DNA of 64,000 bases from Amaurobius ferox. Taxonomy: Eukaryota; Arthropoda; Arachnida; Araneae; Amaurobiidae. The translations under genes were made by a program, and so were the position numbers. Under the pieces are notes generated by a model that saw nothing but the letters and a program-made list of their open reading frames with translations, made no database searches and was not told where the DNA came from. This document shows, piece after piece, positions 11,492 to 21,889 of this stretch (the first letter of the stretch is position 1; every line of letters begins with the position of its first letter). The DNA is taken from assembly GCA_951213105.1 (NCBI GenBank), contig OX578137.1, positions 75,739,104-75,803,103 on the forward strand, written 5' to 3'.

Positions 11492-12367
11492 TTTTTAACA
11501 CTTTACAACAAAGTTGAAAAGTGTTTATGACTTTGTTCATTCTGTCTGTCTGTCTGTCTGTCCGTTAGCACGATAACTGCCGTAAAAATGACTAAATCAA
11601 AATGAAATTTAATATGTTGTTCAGACGGTCTGTAGGACTATGGTAATATAAATGAATAATATCACCCAATTAGATTTGGATTGAACCCGGGTTGAAAAAA
11701 TGAAATACATTGAGCCCTATGGGACCTAATTTTTCAAGCATTTTTTAAGCGGATTTAAAATTCACAAATTGCTTCGAAATTTTTAGGTAATATTCAAATT
11801 ATTCCATAAAATATATAAAAAGAAATTCAGCGAAATATATTCAGTAGTTTTTTAAATAAAAATTAAAATAATAATAACACCTCTTATATGAAGCGATCAC
11901 GTGACCATGATATGAAAATATCACGTGACCTACTTCAAAATGATATATGGCATCCATCTTGTCTCAAAATCATGATTTTTAAAGCTCTTTTTAATTCATA
12001 TTGAGTGTTGTATACGTTCTAAAACCACTTTATTTCTGCTCAAATTCTGTGCATCTACATACTGAAACAACGCAATTACAATATATTTGAGTTTAAATGA
12101 TCATCCAAATTTGATTATTTCTACAACGAAGCCTATTTTTCACCTATGTAAAATGTAAATAGCAAATATGTAGAATTAGTTGTATTAGAATTGCGGTATT
12201 TCTTTAACACAAAATCAATTAGTACATGGAGTCTGCGTAGCTGATATGAATGAAATATTCATTGATTTTACAAAGAGAAGGACGATTTTTTTCGATGATA
12301 TTTTACGTATAGAGTTTAATTACTTGTAGCTCCATGGTCTTAATTTTTAAATGAAATAAATTATATA
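11492..12367 (-). mobile_element. HLE-1 copy C, 5'-truncated
   Basis: The 3' terminal palindrome is at 11497-11525, followed by GACA/GTCT microsatellite (11540-11561) and the conserved block ending near 12350. The 5' ~430 bp present in copies D and E are missing. About 100 bp of AT-only sequence, including an A run at 12369-12381, separates it from copy D. Confidence 0.75.
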
Positions 12368-12465
12368 AAAAAAAAAAAAAATTATTATATAAAATTAAAT
12401 TATATAATAAATTATATTAAATGAAATAAATTTTATAAAAATATATCAGAAATATCATCTGCTGT

Positions 12466-13785
12466 TTTAAACACTTTACAACAAAGTTGAAAAGTGTTTA
12501 TGACTTTGTTCATTCTGTCTGTCTGTCTGTCTGTCTGTCTGTCCGTTAGCACGATAACTGCCGTAAAAATGACTTAATCAAAATGAAATTTTAGTATGTT
12601 GTTCAGACGGTCTGTAGGACCTATGGGAATATAAATGAATAATATCACCCAATTAGTTTTGGATTGAACCCGGGTTGAAAAAATGAAATACATTGAGCCC
12701 TAAGGGAACTAATTTTTCAAACATTTTTTAAGCGGATTTAAAATTCACAAATTGCTTCGAAAATTTTAAGTAATATTCAAATTGTTCCATAAAATATATA
12801 AAAAAAAATTCAGTGAAATATATTCAGTAGTTTTTTAAATAAAAATTAAAATAATAATAACACCTCTTATATGAAGCGATCACCTGGCCATGATATGAAA
12901 AGATCACGTGACCCACTTCAAAATGATATATGGCATCCATCTTGTTTCAAAATCGTGATTTTTTTAAGTTCTTTTTAATTCATATTGAGTGTTGTATCCG
13001 TCCTAAAACTACTTTATTTTTGCTTAAATTCTGTGCATCTACATACTGAAACAACGCAATGACAATATATTTGAGTTTAAATGCTCATCTAAATTTGATT
13101 ATTTCTACAACTAAGCCTATTTTTCACCTATGTAAAATGTAAACAGCAGAATATGTAGAATGAGTTGTATTAGAATTCCTGTATTTTTTTAACACAAAAT
13201 AATTTAGTCCATGGAGTCTGCATAGCTGATATGAATGAAATATTAATTGATTTTATAAAGAGAAGGACGATTGTTTTTGATGAAGTTTTAAGCACAGAGT
13301 TTAATTATTCGTAGCTCCATGGTCTTAAATAAAATGTTTAAATAAAATAAATTATTATATTATTGTGATGAATGAAATGAATGGGAGAAAGTTATGAATG
13401 AAATCCTGTTTTTATAGAGAGATCCAGGTGTGTTATTTTCTCTATGACGTCATTTGAATTAATTTCAGTTGTTTTCGATGAAGTTTTCAAATATAATAAA
13501 TTATCGTAGTATTATGATAATTCTAAAACTATTACCGAGGAATGTATAACATTTTAGAGATGTTTAAACCAGGCAATTTATATTTCAATGCCGTCATTTG
13601 AATGAAGTTCATTTTTTTCGATGAAGGTTTAAGTTTTCAAATATAATAAATTAATGCAGTATTGTGATAAGTTTCAAAATATTACCGAGGAATGTATTGC
13701 ATTTTAGAGATGTTTAAATAAAATTGCATTGAAGTTGGAAAGTGTTTCATAATCAATGCTTTAAGCATGATTAATCTTTCTTGTT
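12466..13785 (-). mobile_element. HLE-1 copy D, full length
   Basis: The 3' palindrome starts at 12470, the GTCT microsatellite is at 12517-12542, and the 5' end (TTAATCTTTCTTGTT on the plus strand) closes at 13785. The hairpin AATCATGCTT/AAGCATTGATT near the 5' end is well preserved at 13753-13774. It lies in the same orientation as copy C, head-to-tail apart from the AT spacer. Together C and D split the reverse-transcriptase relic. Confidence 0.8.
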
Positions 13786-14277
13786 TTAAAAATTACTTAA
13801 TTTCACACTCTATAAAAATTAAATTCAGCATGGTAGTTCTGTTTCTTAGCAGCAGTTTGACATCCCACAAGAGGGATGTGCATCATTATTGGATAATCTA
13901 TGCCTTTAGTTTCATGACAAAACTATAATCACGGTTTGTTTGACATGCTCATATATAGATATTTAGATGATATTTTATGTGCATCCCATAATAATAATTC
14001 CATCGAATTTAACTTTTATCAAAATAATCTGCAATTACTAACTGCTAGTAATAATGATTCTAATGCTGCTAACATTTTAGATTTATATTTAGATATACAA
14101 AACAATAATCTGGTTATAAACTTGTATGATAAAAGAATAGATTTTAATTTTAATGCTTCTGAAATTCAGCATGTTAAATCTTGTTTGCATTTATCTGTGT
14201 TTAGAAATATTCTATTAAACCAGGCTCTTAGAATAAATAAAATGTGTGATGATAATTATAAATTAGTACTTTTATAG
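13786..14277 (+). pseudogene. Reverse-transcriptase relic, part 2
   Basis: From 13859 the translation is DIPQEGCASLLDNLCL, a stop, then FHDK, the place of reverse-transcriptase motif B (usually G-I-P-Q-G-G-x-A-S). After a frameshift an open frame of 113 codons (13936-14277) holds RYLDDIL at about residues 7-13, the catalytic Y-x-D-D motif C, and NLYDKRIDFNF at about residues 60-70. It continues the relic at 11175-11491 after removal of HLE-1 C and D. The internal stop and frameshifts show it is dead. Confidence 0.6.
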
Positions 14278-14387
14278 AATTATTAAATACTGCAACTAAT
14301 AATGCATAATCTTCCAATTTATTTATTAATATTATTAACTCGGTGTATCAACTACCACTCGATGAAAACATTCCCAATTATAGCGGC

Positions 14388-15045
14388 TACTAATTATTGT
14401 AGTATAATGCCATATTCTTGGCCATTTTAGGCGAGATTCTGGTAATCCCTGCTGTGATTTGGAGAACATTCCATTCTGGCAACCTTTTCCGCGTCTTTTG
14501 TTGCCTTTTTTTCGTTAAGGAAAAAATCGCAATATTCCACTCTGGCAACGTTTTCCCTCTTCTTTTTGTCTCCCTTTGTCGTCTTTTGTCGCCCTTTTGT
14601 GGCCAACGTAAAAGTCGCCTTTTTGTCGCCAAGGTAAATATCAGAAATTTTTCAGATTTTCGTGTTAGAACACCTTTTGCACAAACAGCTATTGCTACGT
14701 GCACCTCCGACAGCCAGCGGGACGGATTCTGTGATTTTTTTTAAAGCCATAGGCCCAGGTTTGAATTGCTGGAGATCAACTGTTGAACAAACGGTGACAA
14801 AAGGGCGATTTTACCTTGGCGACAAACGGTTGACAAAAGGACGACAAAAGATCGACAAAAAAAGCGGAAAATATTGCCAGAATAGAATGTTGCGATTTTT
14901 GGCGAAAAAAGGCAAAAAAGGGCGAAAAAAGATGCGAAAAGGGTTGCCAGAATGAAATGTTCTCCAAATCAAAGCAGGGATTGCTAGAATCTCACCTAAA
15001 ATCACCAAGACTGGAAAAGAGATTATACTACATGTGTTCCAATTA
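14388..15045. mobile_element. Foldback element with ~230-bp inverted arms
   Basis: Arms at roughly 14400-14640 and 14790-15030 mirror each other (TTTTAGGCGAGATTCTGG against the inverse of CTAGAATCTCACCTAAAA; TTTGGAGAACATTCCATTCT likewise). Each arm is itself repetitive, rich in TTTTGTCGCC-type words. The centre (14650-14789) has no gene. The edges are less clear than the arms; GTAGTATAAT occurs at both outer ends. The 86-110-residue frames are translations of the arms. No target duplication identified. Confidence 0.75.
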
Positions 15046-16034
15046 TTATTATTAATACTATTATTAATCATATGTATCTATAAAAATGAAAAATAATAAA
15101 AATTGTAAAAAAAAAAGTACGGTTCATAAATATTTAATATTTTGAAAGTTATTTTCTTTAAAATTATATAACTTTAACCAGTTTGCAGCAAGGACTTTTA
15201 GTTCCTCGTAATGCTGTTAGTGATATATTCTCTTATTCAATTCTCGTGTGCCTCCAATTTATAGAAAACATATTTTCATCTGTAATTCCTGTTAATTCTA
15301 GTTATCCTATCTTAATTACGACTGTCTATTCTGGGTTGAGTTTCAGTAGAATCTCCCCTCGACTATCCGTGGCCTACTTTGTATCTCTCCTCGTTTCCTC
15401 TTGAACACAACTCAACTCTCTCTTACTGAATCTCCTCTGCTTTCAGCTTGCACAACAACTTGCATTTTCATCTAATATTATCCCCAACTGCAGTAAAAAG
15501 CTTAAATTCCAGAAAATACATAGAGCGCATAAAATTATGTAAAGAATTATTTACTGGAATGTGACATAACGGTAGAATTTATTCTCCGACGGGCACTGCA
15601 CTATTTCAGTGCCAAATTTCTTAAAATATAAATTTTGCACACAGACTCACTAAAATAGAAAAGAGGGAAAAAAATTATTTTTTTTTTACTCAAAATATCC
15701 TTTTAAGTATTTTTTCTATGGAAAAATAAATGAAACTACTCCCTTGAAACTGCAATAAACCATTCTCAAGAGGTTTTAGCATTTGTTTTTCAAAAATGCA
15801 AAAATAAATTAGTTTAAATTGAGCATTTAATGCAATTTCGTATAGGTATCAATGCCATGTATTACTTACTTATTGTAATACAGTGTATAATTAGTTTTAG
15901 AGAATATATTTAAAGACCATTGCGTCATCCGAAAAATCGACAAAAAATCATCTTATCATATCATTTAACAAAGTATACTTTTAGGAGGATGAAAAAACTA
16001 ACTGAACGATGTACCGCTGTTTGTTTAATTAGCA
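15046..16034. other. No recognisable gene
   Basis: AT-rich, with a weak 73-codon frame at 15183-15404 lacking any motif I recognise. No repeat ends seen. Confidence 0.35.
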
Positions 16035-16330
16035 TTGTCTTTTGAAATGGGACTCTGCCGAAGTGGCTGTCTATCAAATTTACAGACATCTCAGGAAATC
16101 TACTGTTTTAATAGTAGGAAACCCTCTTCAATCAAAGATGAGTGTGACATCGCAAAGAAGTTGCCAATACCATATTTTGCCTAACGTGTCTCGTAGCACA
16201 GATAAACCTGTCTGCCGGATGACATCCTTGGTGAGAGTCGATGACACGAAACATCATCAGAATCTTGGCGGGGCAGCGGCAACAGCTGTTCTGCCACAAC
16301 TGCAGGATACATTTCTATTAATAAAGTGCC
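16035..16330 (+). repeat. Diverged duplicate, partner of 17825-18115
   Basis: A relatively GC-rich island. It shares ordered words with 17825-18115: CCCTCTTCAATCAAAGA, a block around GATAARCCTGTC, GAGAGTC, and AACAGCTGTTCTGCCA. A 115-codon frame crosses it but the frame is not kept in the partner, so I do not call a protein. It could be an old repeat or a decayed exon pair. Confidence 0.5.
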
Positions 16331-17173
16331 CTTTTATCTCTTTTTTTTACCTCTTTATACAAAAACAAAATGCTAAGTCTGCCATTTGACGAGATGCGCA
16401 AAGTTGTGCAAAAGATTCTCTCGTATCTGCCCGCTTGTAGCACTTGTGCATCCAGAATATTAATAATTCCTACAAAGTGACAGGGATTATCAAGAAAATT
16501 AAACTTTATTTTCCGAGATATTGAATTTTTGTCAATTTGGCGATATTTTTCAAACGTCGCTAGGTTGGCGATGTTTTACCAAATGTTGCTAAATTTGCAG
16601 TTAACGTCGCTAACTTTTCGTCAAATGAGACAAACAGACAAAGCGAATGATTGTATTTACTTATATAGCATTATACGTGTCCCATAATTTTTGAATTCCA
16701 TTAAAAATATGTTTTAAGATCTCTTGAACTCGTTTCAAAAACCTTTTAATTGTTTTCATTTTTCTCTATACACATGCAGCATTTGTGTATGCTAGTGAAA
16801 TGTGGAAACTTTAACTCAAAAACTAATGTGCAAGTAGGATAGAATTATACACTTTTATTATGTTAAAACTAATTAGAACGTCGATAGAATTCTTTATTAT
16901 TTTCATATTTAAAGCAAACAATTTTGGAAATTAAAAGTTGCACAGTACCATATGTAGAGTGTAGTGATATGTAGGTTAATTCCAAATAACAGGCCCTTGG
17001 TTTCATCAAAACCTGCTCGACATACAGTGCTGTGTTCGTATGAGATTTATAGTGCAAAAAAGTCTTTGGTAATTTCTAAAATCACGTCAAATATGAAATG
17101 ATGATCCTTAAAATTGACTTCACAATTTTTTCTCAAAATTAAAAGAAAGAAAACATCAAGCCATGCGCTAATA
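16331..17173. other. No gene; TTGGCGA-rich trace at 16535-16625
   Basis: Contains four words of the type TTGGCGATNTTT and GTCGCTAA, like the inner part of HLE-2, in an otherwise featureless AT-rich stretch. Confidence 0.35.
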
Positions 17174-17177
17174 TTAA

Positions 17178-17377
17178 CCTTTTGCTTACGGGTGGGACAG
17201 CGTCCATCCCAAACGAAGAACCTCCCAAAAAGACAGGTATTTGACATACCCTATTCCAAACAGTTCAATCCCCCTTTGCATAAATTGGCATCCTCGCCGA
17301 TAGAAACATTGCATCTATTAGGTGCAATGGGAGGTTCTTCGTTTGGGATGGACGCTGTCCCACCCGTAAGCAAAAGG
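17178..17377. mobile_element. piggyBac-like MITE, short copy
   Basis: Ends CCTTTTGCTTACGGGTGGGA and its inverse, with TTAA at 17174-17177 and 17378-17381. The 200-bp element shares the GACAGCGTC and CAAACGAAGAACCTC blocks with 7101-7353 but has a shorter centre. Confidence 0.9.
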
Positions 17378-17381
17378 TTAA

Positions 17382-17824
17382 TAATAAAACCGGCTTTAAA
17401 TGCGTACCATGTAGAGTCAGTGTCATGCTACTCGGAAGACTGAAGGTAGAGACTTCGATTCCTAAAGCTGAAACACTAAACTATCACTTACTCGCACTAC
17501 AATTGGATTCCAGGAACTTGTGGGCAACCCTGGAATAAAAACCACCCTAGATCTCAAATATCGGATCGGTAAAGCCGTTGCCAATTTTGAAAGACAAATA
17601 TTTCACTTAACTGCCAAAATTAACAACACATATATACACCATAGCTTTAACAAATTCATTGTTGACATAAGATGCTAAAATCATAGAAGTGCATTGAAAT
17701 CTCGATGCATTGAAAATAAACCGTTCAAGAGAATCTCAAAAGTTGTTATCACACTATGAAAAGATATCTTGGTAATATATGAAGATCTAACTGAACATAG
17801 AAGGACATGGTTTTCCTCTGTTTG
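17382..17824. other. No gene; possible tRNA-like relic
   Basis: 17405-17465 has GTAGAGTCAGTGTC and CTTCGATTCC spaced like degenerate A and B boxes, perhaps the head of an old SINE. Nothing else is recognisable. Confidence 0.25.
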
Positions 17825-18115
17825 TGTCATTAACATTGTTGTCAGAAGTGAGACAATGTTTCATCCAATCTGCTATCATTTCTGAAAATCCAGCAGCTTG
17901 GTGGCACGAATCCCCCTCTTCAATCAAAGAAGTGGAAAAATAGCCACCGCAGTGAAGTTGACAATACTAATACTATCACCTTCGTGCCGCGTGATAAGGA
18001 TAAGCCTGTCACTCGGAGACTTCTGTGTCGAGAGTCTGCGACATGATACAATATCAGAATTCCAGATTAAGCAACAGCTGTTCTGCCATACGGAAGGGAT
18101 TCTGTTAGAGACAGC
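17825..18115 (+). repeat. Diverged duplicate, partner of 16035-16330
   Basis: Shares the same ordered words as 16035-16330 at roughly 60-70 % by eye, about 1.8 kb away in the same orientation. A 120-codon frame (17898-18260) overlaps but is not conserved in the partner. Confidence 0.5.
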
Positions 18116-18400
18116 TCTCTGCAAGAGCTCTTTAAATCTTGCATTTTCCCCCTACACTACATGTAACATATGTAAAAGGGAAGTAGATGCAAATGATAAG
18201 TACTCTGGTATCAAAATTAGGATCTTGGATTTTGGAGATGATATTTCTCGGACAAATTGAGAGAACTGAATGAAGCTGTGTACGTTTATTTCAATCGATT
18301 CACGTCATTGACTTATTAATTTTCAGGAAGGTTGGACCATGTAAAGGTCTACAATTTTTAAACAACTGATCCTAAAAATGGTAGGAAAAAACTATGAAAA
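18116..18400. other. No recognisable feature
   Basis: Short AT-rich interval before an old HLE-2 relic. Confidence 0.3.
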
Positions 18401-18600
18401 TAACTTGTAATTGTCAAAAAATAGTCATTTCATGCGTAAATTTTATTTAAAAGCGACTGACATCATTTATAGAACGTTACCATGCATCATTCTCGACATA
18501 TTCCAAGTTCTTACTTATTGATTCGGGATGCTTTGATCAGGGGAAAACATTTTTCGAGCACTTTTCATATGAAATATATAAAAATATATTTATGCTAGAA
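18400..18600 (-). mobile_element. HLE-2 body relic
   Basis: 18450-18500 reads AAAAGCGACTGACATCATTT, TAGAACGTTACCATG and CATTCTCGACATATT, a diverged copy of the conserved HLE-2 core (ACGATTGACATAAATTTTAG, AACGCTAACATGAACC, GTTCTCGAGATATTG). Neither terminus is recognisable. Confidence 0.5.
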
Positions 18601-19343
18601 ATTGTTACAAAATAATCAGAAAAAATAAGTATGTTCACAATTTTGAATTTATTGAGTGTTTTGCAATTCATAACCATAAATAAATGGATATCAGTGTTTA
18701 GATTTGTCACCAGTCGTTCTTGATATATTAGATATTTTACTTTTTATTGTGAGCCAGATATGTTTCGAAAACATCAAGCGATTTCCTTAAAATTCAGAGT
18801 GTTTATTTTAATTAGTAAAAAACAGAAACCTTACTGATTTTCAGTGGGATTGAAAAATAGAATGTTTTTTTACAAAACTCCCTACCATCCCCGTCAATCC
18901 TATTTCTGATTTGTTAATTTCTATTTCGATCCTTCAAGAGAAGTTGGAATTAATATTTATTCAATAATGTTTGCCATATTTTCCCTATTAGTTGATGATG
19001 TTGCTCAAGTATCTTCTAAAACAGATCGTTTTCCTATTTATTTTTTATAACAGTGCACATAAGTTTGTAATTTTATTCACAATGAAAAAGTTTTGAATAT
19101 CTCGGCTATCCTTTTTCATTTTTATTTTGTTTTTCCATTCTTTTTTCAAATTTTGGTTTGGAAACGAGAGAGTTCTTCCTGAGTCACGTAATGCAACTAT
19201 ATATTGACAGTCGTGACCTTACCTTTATTATTACGGTTTCTCTATTTTCTTATTCTGGGAGAAAAATGCGTTTTTTTTTTACTTCGAAATTGGTTAATAT
19301 TTTTAATCGACTTTTTATGCTATTACTAACAAAATTTTCTTTA
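18601..19343. other. No recognisable gene
   Basis: AT-rich. 18690-18790 resembles 6306-6420, suggesting another decayed repeat. No frame with recognisable motifs. Confidence 0.3.
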
Positions 19344-20417
19344 TCTACATAAATAAAATTGAAAATATGTCTATATATGTGTTTGCGCGCGCGCGAGTGA
19401 GTGTGTGTGTGTGTGTGTGTGTCTCATCATCACGGAAGAATGGATGCACCGAATTTGATGAAATATTCGGGGTAAACTTGGAATAAAAATGACGCCCTAT
19501 TAAATCTTCCATTGAAATAGCATTATGCAAAGGATGTTTGTTTCATGAAATTATTCGGGGAGAAAGGGATATCATGTTGCTAAGCAACGGAATCATACAG
19601 TGGTACATATCTTTCGGTTTAAATAATAAAGAAATGTATAAAAAATAAATTTTATCCGAATTGCATTTTTGGCTGGATTATATCCATTGCGGCCGTTGGG
19701 TTTAAAGATTACGGGTATAATAATACTAGATAATAATAAGATTACGAGGATAAAAATATCAAAAGGTATTATTGATATTTTCAAATTCTTACGTCATCTG
19801 TTTTATTTTAGTAAAGATTTTTCAAACCCATACAATGAAGTACGGGTATATCTTTTAATACACGGGCATAATCATTTAATCTACGAAAATATAAGTAGTA
19901 CGGGTATATCTTCTCATACAATTTTAGCGCTTTTATTTTGCCATATATTGATTTAATTTCCTATTTTCTGTAAGTTTGTTTAAAAACGGGACCAGGACGA
20001 TTTATTCTTTAGATCTGCTTGTGAAAATAATTTTGTAACCCGAGAACAGATATTCTTAAACTTCTTTTTGGGAGCATAATTTAAATATTTTAATAAAATG
20101 TTTTGAATAAGAATGTCATTTAGAATACCATAGTAATATATGAATTTTAAGTTTCTTTATATTGTATATTCCGTACGAAGAATGGGTATACTGCTAGTAT
20201 TTGCTAAAATTTTTAAATTAAGAATTGAGGGTGAAAAAGTTAAAGATTTAAATATCTTATCTATTTTGAAATGACTTATTCAGAGATTTTTGTTTGTATT
20301 TTTTTATTTGAAATTGGTAAAAACACATATTTCATGAGAATTGAGCATTTTTTATACGTGAAAAAATATACTATCCTTATGTTATATGTTCCGTACGAAG
20401 AACAGGTATTCTGCTAG
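19344..20417 (+). mobile_element. Non-autonomous Helitron with two stacked 3' ends
   Basis: The 5' end is TCTACATAAATAAAATTG directly after an A. The 3' end is GTTCCGTACGAAGAAC followed 10 nt later by CTAG and then T, the canonical Helitron arrangement of hairpin, CTRR and insertion between A and T. A second 3' end of the same form lies inside at 20169-20197, with stem ATTC/GAAT in place of GTTC/GAAC: the paired bases covary. Words such as ACGGGTATAAT recur at 19707, 19850 and 19902. No Rep or helicase is encoded. Confidence 0.75.
19384..19422. repeat. GC/GT microsatellite
   Basis: GCGCGCGCGC followed by GAGTGAGT and about ten GT units, near the 5' end of the Helitron at 19344. Confidence 0.85.
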
Positions 20418-20990
20418 TTGCAAATAAATTTAGACAGCAGGTTGAGTGAACTTTTACACACAGTAAAATTTTTACACACAGTGTCTGCGAAAAATTCTTT
20501 GTAATTTCGATTCCTTAATTCTTCCATTCTTCAGTTGTTTAGAAACCGTATGATTCCTTTAAAAAGGTACTTCATTCTAAAACCCGTCAGTGATACAATG
20601 ATAGTTACACAACTAAAGGGAAAACAGATGTCTTTCAGAAGATTTGAAAGCAGAATATAGTTGTAATTTGAAAGGGAAGTTTAAAAAAAAAAAAGTCTGG
20701 GATGGTACATCAATGATGCGATGTGGAAAAGAGGAAATCGTTTGTGATTCCAAATGCGATAGAAAGATCCTTTTCTTTTCGATGCGTCAGTAACGTATTT
20801 TTATAAAAACTCAGAATTCGCGAATTTTTTAAAATAGGATGGAAATGACCATGGTGTCAGACGTGTTTAGTAAAAACAGAAGGTATTTTTTCTTTAAATG
20901 GCAGATATAAAATTTTAAGACCTGAAAGATATACGGTGGTATGAAATCATTGGTTTAAGTCTACAGATATTAAATGCCTGAGTATTGTAA
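20418..20990. other. No recognisable gene
   Basis: AT-rich sequence after the Helitron; ACACAGTAAAATTTTTAC is a small local duplication at 20455-20480. Nothing else identified. Confidence 0.3.
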
Positions 20991-21440
20991 AATATTATAT
21001 GATTCTAGAAATGATTTTGATTTTCCCCTAGAGTAGTTAATTGGAGACAGAAGATATGACATACTATTGTTTTTAACTAAAAAGTTTTCTTTAAAATATT
21101 TATTTCGCAAGATCTATTACAGATAAAGATTAGATCATGACTAGTATATAATCAGCATCAAATTCCAAAACATAAAAGGGGTCATTAAGGATTTACACTT
21201 CTGGTTCCTTTTCATTTTCCGATTCAAAAATTTACATTTTACTTGCAAGATCTATTTTTCAAGGTTGGCTATAGATGATGATTGAGTATAGATAATAACT
21301 GATATAACTTTAGCATAAAATTGTGGAAGAGATAGGGGTCACTAATAATTTCCACTTCCGATTTTTCACACTTCAGGTTTAAAAAATTATCTCGAAACAT
21401 CTGTTTCTCAGAACTGGTTATAGATATACTTATAAATATA
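20990..21440 (-). repeat. R6 tandem repeat, ~3 units, inverted orientation
   Basis: Read on the minus strand, units contain GAAGTG, AATCCTTAGTGAcc, a ATGCTGAATC-like block and CTAAGAAATAGAT-like words, the same order as in the arrays at 49735 and 60765. The unit is about 120-140 bp. Divergence is high, so limits are approximate. Confidence 0.5.
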
Positions 21441-21889
21441 CCGATCTACCGTTTAACTGGCCTGCATAGATTTGGACGTGATGAAATCACTAAAGCAAAT
21501 CTAACAAACCTAATAACAGAAAGACCTAATATATTTATATTAATCATACTAATTCCATTAATTATAGATTAACAATAATAAGCCTAGAATGATTAACTTG
21601 ATGAATTTATGCATAATAATTAGCGTTTTCTCTAAGCTTATATGGGAAAAATATATCTCATTTGATATAATGTTTATTTCTACTTCTCATGCATTGTATA
21701 TTGTAAAGCTTTTTTCAACTATTGAAGGAAATACTATAGTCCAGCCGAATGAATAGAGAGTCAACTAGGCAGGCGGAGATTTGTGGTTAATCCCTGTTGG
21801 AACTTGAGTTCTTTTGCGAGAGAAGTTGCTTTTTGCAAAGTAGTTTTGACATCCAGGCAAACTGAGCGTCAAAACAGCTCTGCATAAGC
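21441..21889. other. No gene; possible tRNA-like relic
   Basis: 21738-21800 contains GAATGAATAGAGAGTC and GGCAGGCGGAGATT, similar to 29596-29655. The two may be degenerate tRNA-like heads of an old SINE family; support is weak. Confidence 0.25.

Noticed and set aside
14390..15071. Frames of 86-110 codons on both strands
   Set aside because: They lie in the inverted arms of the foldback and mirror each other.
15183..15404. 73-codon frame rich in Ser/Ile/Leu
   Set aside because: No domain, no conserved partner, average composition.
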